NCBI GenBank assembly: GCA_037190145.1
Contig: JBBCJU010000011.1
Span: forward strand, 14,716 to 78,715
Source of the DNA: 55-13 sp037190145
GTDB lineage: Bacteria; Armatimonadota; Fimbriimonadia; Fimbriimonadales; Fimbriimonadaceae
Length of the DNA: 64,000 nucleotides
Reading direction: 5' to 3'
The translations under genes were made by a program, and so were the position numbers. Below the pieces are notes generated by a model. The model ran no database searches. It was given only the letters and a program-made list of their open reading frames with translations, and had not been told where the DNA came from. Below are positions 34,071 to 42,560 of this stretch, one piece after another. Every line of letters starts with the position of its first letter. Positions within the stretch are counted from its first letter, which is position 1.

Positions 34071-34857
34071 TTTTTGGCAAGACAAACCATTTATTCTCAT
34101 GCTTGATTGGGCCTTTCCACAGACAGGTCCAATCATAGAAGGCTCGCTTGCCTTTCAGGTCTTTCTGTTCCACGTGAACCTGAAGAGGAATCCACATCTG
34201 GCTTGAAGCGATAATTTCAATTGTGTGTTGACCAAACTTCTTTGCCGTAGCTGGTGTTCGGCTGGCAAACAAGCGAACTTGAGGAACCGTCCGCCCATTC
34301 CCTGCCATCGTGCGGGAATCCATACGGATCGTGTATCCCTTATCCTTCATTAGCGTTTGAACAAAAGGAGTAAAGCCCCCTTTACCGGTGAGAAAAGAAA
34401 GGAAAACGGTTTGCTGGAAGTGGCGAGGCCAAACCCCAACTGAAGCTACATTCTGCGGGACCAAGTTGCGTCCTGAGACAGCATTGATTGGCTTAAATCC
34501 CGTCGATCTCGACATCAGAATAGATTTTCCATTGTTACTGATGACGGTTTGACTGCTAAAGGGGTCTGCGTTACCGCCTGCGTGCTTAACCATTTCCACC
34601 CGATATGTCTTCTTATCGCGGATACGGTAAGCAAGGTTTGCCTGTCCCTTGCTTCCATCGGCAAGGATGCATGTGTAGGTGGCTTCTCCCATTGCGTCCT
34701 TCACTCCCAACAGGGCGATATCCATCTTGCGAGCAAAATCTAAAGGGGCGACATTTGTTTTTCGCCAATCGCTTGGCTTCTGAGCCATGCTTAGACCCGG
34801 CAATGCCACAAGCGGGAGCAAGAGGATAGGTTTCAAGGTGGTTAAGTCTACTTTCAA
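34063..34857 (-). CDS. Secreted protein, LolA/DUF2092-like pattern
   Basis: I start this gene at TTG 34857, which overlaps the TGA stop of the upstream GH57 gene (TTGA) and yields a proper signal peptide (MKVDLTTLKPILLLPLVALP...MAQ). The mature part, about 240 residues, has the alternating beta pattern of LolA/LppX-like lipoprotein-handling folds (GKSILMSRSTGFKPINAVSG, HTIEIIASSQMWIPLQVHVE, ending in FYDWTCLWKGP). The family call is weak. Its stop overlaps that of the convergent oxidoreductase by 8 bases. Coupling to GH57 suggests shared expression rather than a known joint function. Confidence 0.7.
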   Translation of the reverse strand: MKVDLTTLKPILLLPLVALPGLSMAQKPSDWRKTNVAPLDFARKMDIALLGVKDAMGEATYTCILADGSKGQANLAYRIRDKKTYRVEMVKHAGGNADPFSSQTVISNNGKSILMSRSTGFKPINAVSGRNLVPQNVASVGVWPRHFQQTVFLSFLTGKGGFTPFVQTLMKDKGYTIRMDSRTMAGNGRTVPQVRLFASRTPATAKKFGQHTIEIIASSQMWIPLQVHVEQKDLKGKRAFYDWTCLWKGPIKHENKWFVLPKTS

Positions 34858-36566
34858 TTCAGAATCGGTCCTGCAAGCGTAACGTCTACGGGTGCCCACA
34901 TGTTCACGTCCAGATCAGCGAACGGCGCATCCTTTTGTTGACAGTCTTTAAGGAAAACCTCTTCATCCTGGTTCAGAGTTCCCCCACCCGCAACCCTTTC
35001 GGTCATTTCTGCCAATCGGTTGAACCGGTCTATGTGGTCTGTGAATCGTATTTCGGCATAGTCGCGAGCCGCCATTGTTGAGATGAGGAACTGCCAGTCA
35101 CTGCTTTCCGCCAACAAAAGCTCTCGCCCTGCCTGTTGCAAAATCTCTGCTGCCAAACCTGTAGCCTGTAGATCTCGAACCATCTGCCGCATCTTTCTTT
35201 GACATGGGTAAAGCTTTTCCCAAGTCCAAGTATTTCCGTCATTGATCCAAATATAGTGGTAGCCCCCTTCACCCCAAGAGCCTTCTGGAAGCGTAATCGA
35301 GTGTCGGGCTGGCTCTTCATCCAATAGGTCTCCACCCGAAACCATTTCAATGTCGGGATCGTGATGCATCAGCTTCGCAGTTTCATACAGGAACTCAGGC
35401 CCTTCCCACCACCAGTGCCCAAAAAGCTCGGTGTCGTACATGGCCACTAAGGTTCCGGTTCGATCCGAAACGCCTCGGTACTGAGCCAGTGCTCCTTTAA
35501 TTGTTCGCACCATGTCCTCTGCATGCCCCTGGACTCGGTCAAATGCGGCATAGGGATCATAGGGTTGTTTCTGTCCCAAGTCGTGCTTTTGCTGGCTAAT
35601 TCGCCAATATCGATGTCGTCCCGGATAGAGTTGTTTGTGGAACTCCAAGTAGTATTCATCACCGGGATAACCCGATTCACCCGACCAAACTTTGACCGTA
35701 GTTTCTGGGTCGCGAGACATGCAAACAACTCCGTTTGGAAGCTCGTAGTGCTCATACTCGCTTCGATAACCAATCTGGTCTTGGAAGTTCTTTTTACTTC
35801 GGGCAAAGAGTTCAGCCAACTGAGGGAAGTTCGCGGCATAAGTGCCGAGTGGTTCTCCACCCCGAATCATGTGCGAGTCCACAAAGAAGTATTCAAGGCC
35901 GTTTTCCGCTAAATACTCCTCCACTCCCTTTCGAGTCCAAGGCACTTCGTTCTGCCCAACCGGAGACTTCCAGTCATATCGTGGTCGATAGGCGCACTCA
36001 GGAAGCCAAATTCCTCTGGGCTGACGACCAAAGTGCTTCTTGTAAGTTTCCACTCCAAGCTTGATCTGAGCCGAACAACTCTCGTCTGTGCCCAAGAGCG
36101 GCATATAACCGTGGGTGGCTCCGCAGGTGATGATCTCAATGGAGCCCACGTCTTGAAAGTGTTTGAACCCCTCCACGATACTGCGTCCCCATTGATGCTT
36201 AAATTCCACTAGAGCTTGGGTGTATTGCCGTTGCCAAAATGCAGCCAAGCCCTGCATCCAAAGCGGTCCTTCTTTCTCAAACTTCTGCTGATCATCAATC
36301 GCGGCATCGATCTTCGCTTGACAGTACTCTTCAAAGCCGTCCTTAAAGGCCGGGTCCTCTAGCTGCTCAGCCAAAATGGGTGTGACATTGATGGTCCACC
36401 GAGGCTTGATCCCTTCCTTTTCAAGGCGATCTAGTGCGTGAAGGATCGGAAGATAACATTCCGCTGCCGATTCATTGATCCAGTCCGTTCCGTGCGGACT
36501 CTTCCCATGGCTGAGAACATATGGCATGTGTGAGTGAAGGCACAACAAGAACCGACCAACGGGCAT
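34854..36566 (-). CDS. GH57 1,4-alpha-glucan branching enzyme-like protein
   Basis: The 570-residue product belongs to the GH57/DUF1957 group. It has the N-terminal GRFLLCLHSHMPYVLSHG, the nucleophile region GIWLPECAYRP (Glu190), and the acid region MYDTELFGHWWWEGPEFL (Asp378), with a C-terminal helical domain (RDLQATGLAAEIL ... RDYAEIRFTDHIDRFNRLAE). These match the Thermus/Thermococcus type branching enzyme, which makes alpha-1,6 branches in glycogen. It is expected in the cytoplasm. No glycogen synthase is nearby. The next gene begins inside its stop codon. Confidence 0.9.
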   Translation of the reverse strand: MPVGRFLLCLHSHMPYVLSHGKSPHGTDWINESAAECYLPILHALDRLEKEGIKPRWTINVTPILAEQLEDPAFKDGFEEYCQAKIDAAIDDQQKFEKEGPLWMQGLAAFWQRQYTQALVEFKHQWGRSIVEGFKHFQDVGSIEIITCGATHGYMPLLGTDESCSAQIKLGVETYKKHFGRQPRGIWLPECAYRPRYDWKSPVGQNEVPWTRKGVEEYLAENGLEYFFVDSHMIRGGEPLGTYAANFPQLAELFARSKKNFQDQIGYRSEYEHYELPNGVVCMSRDPETTVKVWSGESGYPGDEYYLEFHKQLYPGRHRYWRISQQKHDLGQKQPYDPYAAFDRVQGHAEDMVRTIKGALAQYRGVSDRTGTLVAMYDTELFGHWWWEGPEFLYETAKLMHHDPDIEMVSGGDLLDEEPARHSITLPEGSWGEGGYHYIWINDGNTWTWEKLYPCQRKMRQMVRDLQATGLAAEILQQAGRELLLAESSDWQFLISTMAARDYAEIRFTDHIDRFNRLAEMTERVAGGGTLNQDEEVFLKDCQQKDAPFADLDVNMWAPVDVTLAGPILN

Positions 36567-36731
36567 TACTCATTGTAGACCTTGGCCCCCCAGAACACGA
36601 GAATTCTTTAGCCGCACTCCAACTTTTTGGTCAAAACAGAGCATTCGAGCTACATTGATTCAGCTTAACTGTGATCGTAGTTTTGAGTTCACTCGTCTAT
36701 ATTTGGATTGTCGCTAAAGAAGGAAAAACGA

Positions 36732-37135
36732 ATGCACATTGATTCTGCTGAGCTTTTCGTCCAGATCATGGAACGTGGAAACACGGAAGATAATGCCTTG
36801 GCCAAAGACGGTACAGCCGATGAATCGGTATGGCTAGATGTAATCGAAAGATTTCCACACATGAAGAAATGGGTGTTCCATAACAGGAATCTCCCGATAT
36901 CGATACTCGAAAAGTTATCCTTTGACCCCGATGTCGGAATTAGAATGAGTGTGGCTATAAAGGCAAAGATTTCCCGGAGATCTTCGAGAGACTTTCAATG
37001 GATAAAAGTGCAGATGTGCGTCGAACATTGGCGCACAATTCCAAAATCCCGCGACACTTGCTAGATAAATTTCTATCTGACCCAGATGAGGATGTGCGTA
37101 AAACGGCTCGCTGGAGACTGGGAATTGAAGAATAA
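36732..37135 (+). pseudogene. HEAT-like repeat protein gene broken by a one-base frameshift
   Basis: From ATG 36732 (AGGA 7 bases upstream) the frame reads well through DESVWLDVIERFPHMKKWVF and LEKLSFDPDVGIRMSVAIKAKIS to about 36975. It then turns into nonsense and stops at 37064. In the next frame, from the same point, the repeat continues cleanly: PEIFERLSMDKSADVRRTLA, then KIPRHLLDKFLSDPDEDVRK, ending in TARWRLGIEE at 37135. Adding one C in the run TTTCCC near 36973 restores a 134-residue protein (IS-PEIFERL). The restored protein would be a set of short HEAT/leucine-rich-variant repeats. It is a real frameshift or an assembly error in a homopolymer. Confidence 0.85.
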
Positions 37136-37221
37136 AACCAACATCCATCTCATAGCATTTGTGTAGAGCTTTGCAGAATTACGCAGAGCGCTCCCAATAT
37201 TACTAACCTATGAGTTACCGG

Positions 37222-37932
37222 CTAGATGGGGCCCCAAATCTTCTGCATCAGCGCATAAATCTCAGGCTCGGCTGTCTTCAATTCGCCGCGATTGAACGGA
37301 AAGAAATCGTTTTGCCCGACATAGCTTTCACTCATCTCGGCGAAAAACTCCATCACATTGGTCTGGCCGTAGTGTTTACGTGCATTTCCATCAACATGCA
37401 AAATAGATTCGTATTTCTTGTTCGTTCGGAACTTCTCGTATAGAGCCAAGATTTCTGGGTTCTCATACTTCAGATCTTGGTGATGAAAAGCATGAGCAAA
37501 CTCATGTAACATTGCCCAAGGCTGCTGGGTTTGCAAAGACTTGCCCACAAAGTACTCCGCTTTCGGAATATGGACGCTTTTCTCCATTTTCTCTGAATAG
37601 CCATTATGTTTTAGCCAAACCGCGCTTGGGTGATAAGCCGGGCTGAACATGTCTCCGCAAGCAAAATCCAGAAAAACCGGCACTTTTCGAAGTCGCTCAA
37701 TCCTCTCTTTCGGAAGCGCAACCTGAATTTGGATTAACTGCGTCGCTAGTAACCGCAAAGCCTGCTTTCCCAACTCCTGGTTCTTAAAGTCCTTTAAGCG
37801 TTGGTCAACATGAATCGTCCAGCCCTCTACCTGAATCTCCTGCCGAACAGGCAACTTCGGATCTTGCACAAATGTGGAAAGGAAAAGGGTGGCCGTTAGC
37901 AGGAAAGGCATTTGACCAGAATACCAATCCAT
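37222..37932 (-). CDS. Secreted HExxH metallopeptidase-like protein (lethal-factor-like fold possible)
   Basis: The 236-residue product has a hydrophobic N terminus (MPFLLTATLFLSTFVQ from ATG 37911) and a zinc-site HExxH at His143-Glu144-His147 (MLHEFAHAFHHQD). A downstream NVMEFFAEMSESY (Glu195/Glu199) could supply the third ligand, a spacing of about 50 residues. This layout resembles the anthrax lethal-factor-type (ATLF) peptidase group. SAVWLKHNGYSEKMEKSVHI lies before the site. No close family is recognised. It is convergent with the frameshifted HEAT gene. The start may be GTG/ATG 37932 or ATG 37911. Confidence 0.75.
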   Translation of the reverse strand: MDWYSGQMPFLLTATLFLSTFVQDPKLPVRQEIQVEGWTIHVDQRLKDFKNQELGKQALRLLATQLIQIQVALPKERIERLRKVPVFLDFACGDMFSPAYHPSAVWLKHNGYSEKMEKSVHIPKAEYFVGKSLQTQQPWAMLHEFAHAFHHQDLKYENPEILALYEKFRTNKKYESILHVDGNARKHYGQTNVMEFFAEMSESYVGQNDFFPFNRGELKTAEPEIYALMQKIWGPI

Positions 37933-38138
37933 AGTCTACTTTTCTTCGACCGGCGGGGGATTGTTTCCGGGATGCTTTAACTAGACCAACAACTACGGCA
38001 AGACTTGGTTCAAGCAAATTCAGATGAAAGGTATCCTACGAATCAGGCGAGAATCCTTAAACCGCGCCAAGTACCCAACAAGCCGCCCCAACCAAAGCGA
38101 GATATGGTTTAGTCCGCATGATGCCGTCATTTACCGCT

Positions 38139-38414
38139 TTATATGACGGTGACTTCCATAATCAGATAGATGGGAATAGCACATAAGAAGACTAGCATTA
38201 GAAACTTAGCAACCGCCACTCCTCCCATAGTTCTCAACTGCCGAATTCCCAGGTAAGTCGTTACCAGCGTCGTACAAATAAGCGCAAGGATGACATACCA
38301 TGGCACCAATCCAGGCACCTGACTTTCAGCCAAAACCATATACAGCAAAGCCATCCAGCCTACGGACGATAAAATAATCAAGGGCAATGTAGATAGAAAA
38401 ATTCGCATGGGCAT
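38139..38414 (-). CDS. Small membrane protein, three predicted helices
   Basis: The 91-residue product is almost entirely hydrophobic: helix 1 (FLSTLPLIILSSVGWMALLY), helix 2 (PWYVILALICTTLVTTYLGI), a short loop RQLRTMGG, and helix 3 (FLMLVFLCAIPIYLIMEVTV). I do not recognise a family. It is divergent from the hisN operon. The 206 bases to its left (37933-38138) hold nothing I can support. Confidence 0.65.
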   Translation of the reverse strand: MPMRIFLSTLPLIILSSVGWMALLYMVLAESQVPGLVPWYVILALICTTLVTTYLGIRQLRTMGGVAVAKFLMLVFLCAIPIYLIMEVTVI

Positions 38415-38524
38415 GTCTCTCTATGCTCCTCCAAGAACACTCATCGCCAACCCACAGTCCGATAAAACCTGGACCCTCCGCCGATCCTAGCCTCAAGTGC
38501 TACCCGCCAAGTACAATCTTCACG

Positions 38525-39277
38525 ATGTCCCCGCGTCTCCAATTCGCTATCGATACCGCCATAAAAGCTGGCCGATCAACGCTAGCGCATTTCCAAGTTG
38601 GGACCGCAGTGGATCTCAAGGCCGACTCCTCTCCAATCACCATTGCCGACCGGAATGCGGAACGCATCATCCGGGAATCCATAGAAAACGTGTTCCCTGA
38701 TGAAGGCATTTTAGGTGAAGAAGAGGGTGAGACCGGAGGGCAAGACGATCGTTGGGTAGTGGACCCCATTGATGGCACAAAATCCTTCATCAGTGGGGTT
38801 CCGCTTTATGCCACTCTCCTCGCGTTTGAAAAAGCCGGAGAAGTAGAAATCGGAGTCTGCTATTTCCCCGCCCTGAACGAACTGGTTTATGCTGAAAAGG
38901 GAAAGGGAGCATTCTGGAATGGCCGCCCTTGTCGAGTCAGCGACCGAGAGACCCTAGATGGAGCGGTTATCGCAAGTGGCAGCACAACCTCAATGGGTAA
39001 ATACGGTCGCCTAGACGGCTTCCTCCGCGTAGAAAAGCGCGCCCTGGCTTCTCGAACTTGGGGAGATGCCTACGGTCATACTTTGGTCGCTACCGGACGC
39101 GTAGACGCGATGATTGATCCCATCGTCGCTCATTGGGATATCGCCGCAATGAGCATCATCGTACGCGAGGCCGGAGGCACATTCACCGATTTCCAAGGGA
39201 ACTCCGATTTAGCTTTAGAAGCGATTAGCTCCAACGGCAAAGTTCACTCCCAGCTCATAGAGGCATTCAAACCTTGA
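38525..39277 (+). CDS. hisN: Inositol-monophosphatase-family phosphatase, probable histidinol-phosphatase
   Basis: The 250-residue protein shows the Mg2+-dependent phosphatase signatures GEEEGETGG, the metal site VVDPIDGTKSFISGVPLYAT, and the C-terminal VAHWDIAAMSIIVREAGGTF. The GTKSFISG variant is typical of HisN-type histidinol-phosphatases rather than SuhB, so a role in histidine synthesis is likely, though inositol phosphatase is an alternative. I start at ATG 38525; the longer frame from 38423 adds a Pro/Ser-rich stretch with no ribosome site. It is the first gene of a six-gene overlapping operon; its TGA stop overlaps the TTG start of ruvX. Confidence 0.82.
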   Translation: MSPRLQFAIDTAIKAGRSTLAHFQVGTAVDLKADSSPITIADRNAERIIRESIENVFPDEGILGEEEGETGGQDDRWVVDPIDGTKSFISGVPLYATLLAFEKAGEVEIGVCYFPALNELVYAEKGKGAFWNGRPCRVSDRETLDGAVIASGSTTSMGKYGRLDGFLRVEKRALASRTWGDAYGHTLVATGRVDAMIDPIVAHWDIAAMSIIVREAGGTFTDFQGNSDLALEAISSNGKVHSQLIEAFKP

Positions 39278-39690
39278 GGATTCTTGGTGTTGATTTTGGG
39301 TTTAAACGGATTGGGCTTGCGATTGCCGAGTCAGAGTTCGGGATTACAACTGGAAAGCCCGCCTTGGACGCCACCGGAACACTTCGGCGAGATGCCGAGA
39401 ATATCGTTCAGGTCGCCAAACGTGAGCAAGTAGATCGCATCATCCTGGGCTTGCCAGTTGAAGAAGATGGAAATCATGGCAAAATGGCGCGAATCTGCCG
39501 AACCGTTGCTTCCCACCTAGAAGAGTTAGGTTTCGCCGTAGATTTAGTCGATGAGCGGTACTCTTCTGTAGAAGCAGAAAACACTCTTCGCCAAGAAGAC
39601 TTAAAGGCCAGTCAAAGAAGAAAGTTACGGGATGGCGAGGCGGCAAGAATTTTGTTAGAGCGATATCTGGAGAACCTTGAAAAAGCTTAG
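39274..39690 (+). CDS. ruvX: Holliday junction resolvase-like RuvX/YqgF
   Basis: The 138-residue RNase H-fold protein has the motifs LGVDFGFKRIGLAIAE, IILGLPVEEDGNHGKMAR, VDLVDERYSSVEAE and the closing RRKLRDGEAARILLERYLE. YqgF/RuvX processes pre-16S rRNA ends and may resolve Holliday junctions. The TTG start sits in a TTGA overlap with hisN, and its 3' end overlaps mltG by 14 bases, so translation is coupled. Confidence 0.93.
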   Translation: MRILGVDFGFKRIGLAIAESEFGITTGKPALDATGTLRRDAENIVQVAKREQVDRIILGLPVEEDGNHGKMARICRTVASHLEELGFAVDLVDERYSSVEAENTLRQEDLKASQRRKLRDGEAARILLERYLENLEKA

Positions 39691-40684
39691 AAAGTTTATC
39701 CTCCGGGTTTTTGTCTTGATCCTATTCGCCATCGGCGGAGCGGGGTATTGGCTCTATAGCCAGTGGCAACCTCTCAACCCGTCCGATAAAACTCGCCTTG
39801 TTCGGTTTAATGATTCCGCAGGCATCGTAAGCGCTCTCGAACGACTAGAGAAAGGCAAGATCATCAAGAGCGCAACCGCAGCTCGAGTCTATACCAAGTG
39901 GAAAAAGTCTCCCTCCACGGTGAGAGTTGGCACCTATGAGTTAGGCGGTCAAATGACAGTAGGGCAAGTGATCGCCGCCCTGCAAAAACCAGTCCGGCGA
40001 ATGGTTCGCCTGCCAGAAACAAATTGGGCTGCCCGAACCGCTAACTTAATCGAGAAAAATGAGCTCGGAACATCCACCGAGTACATGTCATTTGTGAAGA
40101 ATCCCGGGGAGTTTGCGAAGGAGTTTGATTTCCCTTTCCCCACCGACTCGCTTGAAGGTTATCTCTACCCAGACACTTACGACTTACCGCCGCTCATGCC
40201 CGCCAAAGCGGTCATTCGGCGACAACTAGAGAATTTCCAGAAGCGAGTTTGGGAAGGTTTAGACAAGCCAAAAGATTTGCATCGAACCATCATCATCGCC
40301 TCCATGGTCGAGATGGAAGTTGCCCGAGACGAAGAGCGGCCGATGGTAGCGGCAGTGATTGAGAATCGCCTGAGGCTGGGGATGCTATTGCAGATTGATG
40401 CCGCCATCAACTACGGCCTTCAAAAATGGAGACCACTTACTTACGCCGACTATCGGAATGTTGACTCTCCGTACAATCTCTATCGACACAAAGGTTTGCC
40501 GCCCGGCCCCATTTGCTCACCTTCCATCAAGTCGATTAGAGCCGCAATCAAGCCAGATAACCACAATTACCTGTACTACGTCGCCCTACCAAGCGGCCGC
40601 AGTCTTTTTGCGGAGACTTACGATCAACATCTGAAGAACGTAGCTCAACGTCGAGCTGCCATTAAGAGGGGGACTCCAGAATGA
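39677..40684 (+). CDS. mltG: Endolytic murein transglycosylase MltG
   Basis: The 335-residue product has one N-terminal membrane helix (FILRVFVLILFAIGGAGYWL), a LysM-like region (VGTYELGGQMTVGQVIAALQ), and the YceG domain with catalytic Glu212 in IIASMVEMEVARDEERPMVA and the closing PYNLYRHKGLPPGPICSPSI. It cleaves nascent glycan strands at the outer face of the membrane. The TTG start (39677) lies inside ruvX, and the stop overlaps the ATG of the next gene (ATGA). The usual catalytic context is S-I-V-E-K-E; here the Lys is Met, but the Glu is conserved. Confidence 0.92.
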   Translation: MKKLRKFILRVFVLILFAIGGAGYWLYSQWQPLNPSDKTRLVRFNDSAGIVSALERLEKGKIIKSATAARVYTKWKKSPSTVRVGTYELGGQMTVGQVIAALQKPVRRMVRLPETNWAARTANLIEKNELGTSTEYMSFVKNPGEFAKEFDFPFPTDSLEGYLYPDTYDLPPLMPAKAVIRRQLENFQKRVWEGLDKPKDLHRTIIIASMVEMEVARDEERPMVAAVIENRLRLGMLLQIDAAINYGLQKWRPLTYADYRNVDSPYNLYRHKGLPPGPICSPSIKSIRAAIKPDNHNYLYYVALPSGRSLFAETYDQHLKNVAQRRAAIKRGTPE

Positions 40685-41769
40685 GCAGCTTCCGCACCGG
40701 TTCTTTTGACCGAGAACGGATCTCAAGCGTCTTTCACCCCTTCCTACCCGCTCACGCCGTCGCGTCCTTGGTAGAGGTCGATTTGGACGAACTCTGGGAG
40801 AAAGGAAAACGGCTCATCCTTCTCGATGTAGATCACACCATCGTAAAATGGCGCGCCGAGGATTTTCCAGAAGGGATCGAAGACTGGGTGAAACGAGCAC
40901 AGGCCAAAGGGTTTGACATGTGCATCTTGAGTAACACCCGTAACCCAGAGCGTTTAGCCAGGCTCGCGGGAAGGTTAGGCATTGAGACGGTTCGAGACAA
41001 ATTCAAGCCAAGCCCCGCTATGTTCCGCTTGGCCATGATCAAGTTCAAACGGAAGCAAGAAGAGTCGATCATGATCGGCGATCAAATCTTCACTGACGTT
41101 TTGGGGGCCAACCGCAGCGGGATCGATGCCATCTGGGTTCAAAAGATGGAAGGCCAAGAGTTCGCAGGAACTAAGATCAGCCGAATGGGAGAGCGCTTGT
41201 TGCGCTCCACTCTCTATAAAGCGCTTGTCACTCCGGTTGATGAATCTTCAGCTGATTTACAAAAGCCATCTGGAAAACGCGCGCTCATTCGCCAGGTCAT
41301 CAAGTTCGGTATCGTCGGTGGCTCGTCCTTTATCATCGACTTCGCTTTGTCGTTCCTATTCCTCCGCTTGATTCCGTGGAATGGAATGCTCCTCAGTGAA
41401 TCTTTAGGAGGCTGGCTCCAAGCAACGGCTCCTTCCCTATTCTCCTGGGCAAAGGATGCCCCCACTGCAGCAGTTCCGATTTTAGGAGGTTTAGCCTCCT
41501 TCATTGCCATGTTCAACTCCTTTATCTGGAATCGAAGTTGGACATTCAAAGTAAAAGGGAAAGCCGAACGATTGGCTCAGTTGAGGCGGTTTTATACAAT
41601 CTCCATCATGGGTGCAATCTGGAATACGCTTATTACCAGTGCCTTTTCAAATATCATTTCCGGGCACCCCAATCGAAGCCTTTTCATTGCTAAGGTGATT
41701 GCGGCTGCAGTCGTCGCCATCTGGAACTTTATGGGCCAACGCTACTACGCATTCCGAGTCCCCAAGTGA
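40681..41769 (+). CDS. Fusion of YqeG-type HAD phosphatase and GtrA-like membrane domain
   Basis: Residues 1-180 are a YqeG/GEP4-type HAD-IIIA phosphatase: motif I LILLDVDHTIVKW (Asp49, Asp51), motif II CILSNTRN, the Lys of DKFKPSPAMF and motif III IMIGDQIFTDVLGANRSGID. This family dephosphorylates phosphatidylglycerophosphate or related substrates. Residues from about 205 form a GtrA domain of four membrane helices with FGIVGGSSFIIDFALSFLFL, the signature FNSFIWNRSWTFK, and the end IWNFMGQRYYAFRVP. GtrA proteins are linked to polyprenyl-linked sugar transfer. The single frame is intact across the join and has start/stop overlaps on both sides, so it is a real fusion, not an assembly join. 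Confidence 0.9.
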   Translation: MSSFRTGSFDRERISSVFHPFLPAHAVASLVEVDLDELWEKGKRLILLDVDHTIVKWRAEDFPEGIEDWVKRAQAKGFDMCILSNTRNPERLARLAGRLGIETVRDKFKPSPAMFRLAMIKFKRKQEESIMIGDQIFTDVLGANRSGIDAIWVQKMEGQEFAGTKISRMGERLLRSTLYKALVTPVDESSADLQKPSGKRALIRQVIKFGIVGGSSFIIDFALSFLFLRLIPWNGMLLSESLGGWLQATAPSLFSWAKDAPTAAVPILGGLASFIAMFNSFIWNRSWTFKVKGKAERLAQLRRFYTISIMGAIWNTLITSAFSNIISGHPNRSLFIAKVIAAAVVAIWNFMGQRYYAFRVPK

Positions 41770-42560
41770 ACGAAGTCTACACCTGGAAAAATGCGCCATC
41801 AGCGGATTTTGCCGTCATTGGCGACCCCATTGACCACTCCCGCTCCCCCCAAATGCACTCGGCGGCGTATGACGCTCTAGGCTTAGTATATCGATATATC
41901 TGCGTTCATGTTTCTGCCGGAGAAGTCGGTGAAGCCCTAGAACACTTGACGCATCTTGGATTCCGCGGAGTCAATGTAACTGTTCCTCATAAAGCCGAAG
42001 CCATGGCTTGGTCGAAGGAACCAGATGTGTTAGCGCAACAGATCGGCGCAGTGAATACAGTCGACCTTATCACTGGCCTTGCAACTAACACAGACGCCCC
42101 GGGCTTTCTAGACACGTTGCTTCCATTTGGATTCCCGCCAGGTTCCAACGCCCTTATTCTAGGGGCAGGGGGTTCTGCACGTGCTCTGGCCACAGTGCTT
42201 CCCAGCGCCGGCTTTACGGTGGATATCTGGAATCGCACGGCCGAAAAAGCCGAAGCATTCGCAAAAGAGTTCGGGCTCAACCGAATCGAATCTCCAACCG
42301 CAAACTATGATCTCATCGTCAACACCACCTCCGCAGGCTTAAGCCAAGAGAAGCTCGACATTGATTGGAGTCAACACCGCGCGAATACAGTGGTTTATGA
42401 CCTAGTCTATGGACAAACACCGTTCCTAGCGGAGGCTCACCAACTTGGTCTACGCACCCAAGACGGCAAAGAACTATTAGTTGCTCAAGGCGCTCGATCC
42501 TTTAGGTTCTGGCTAGGGATCGATCCACCTCGCGACGTCATGCGTCAGGCCATCCAATGA
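41766..42560 (+). CDS. aroE: Shikimate dehydrogenase (NADP)
   Basis: The 264-residue enzyme reduces 3-dehydroshikimate in aromatic amino-acid synthesis. It shows GDPIDHSRSPQMHSAAYDAL, the catalytic Lys in GVNVTVPHKAEAMAW, AVNTVDLI with NTDAPGFLDTL, the cofactor motif LILGAGGSARALATVL and the closing DLVYGQTPFLAEAH and AQGARSFRFWLG. GTG 41766 overlaps the preceding TGA (GTGA), and its own stop overlaps the ATG of tsaC (ATGA). In Bacillus yqeG and aroE are also close neighbours, which supports the order here. Confidence 0.94.
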   Translation: MNEVYTWKNAPSADFAVIGDPIDHSRSPQMHSAAYDALGLVYRYICVHVSAGEVGEALEHLTHLGFRGVNVTVPHKAEAMAWSKEPDVLAQQIGAVNTVDLITGLATNTDAPGFLDTLLPFGFPPGSNALILGAGGSARALATVLPSAGFTVDIWNRTAEKAEAFAKEFGLNRIESPTANYDLIVNTTSAGLSQEKLDIDWSQHRANTVVYDLVYGQTPFLAEAHQLGLRTQDGKELLVAQGARSFRFWLGIDPPRDVMRQAIQ

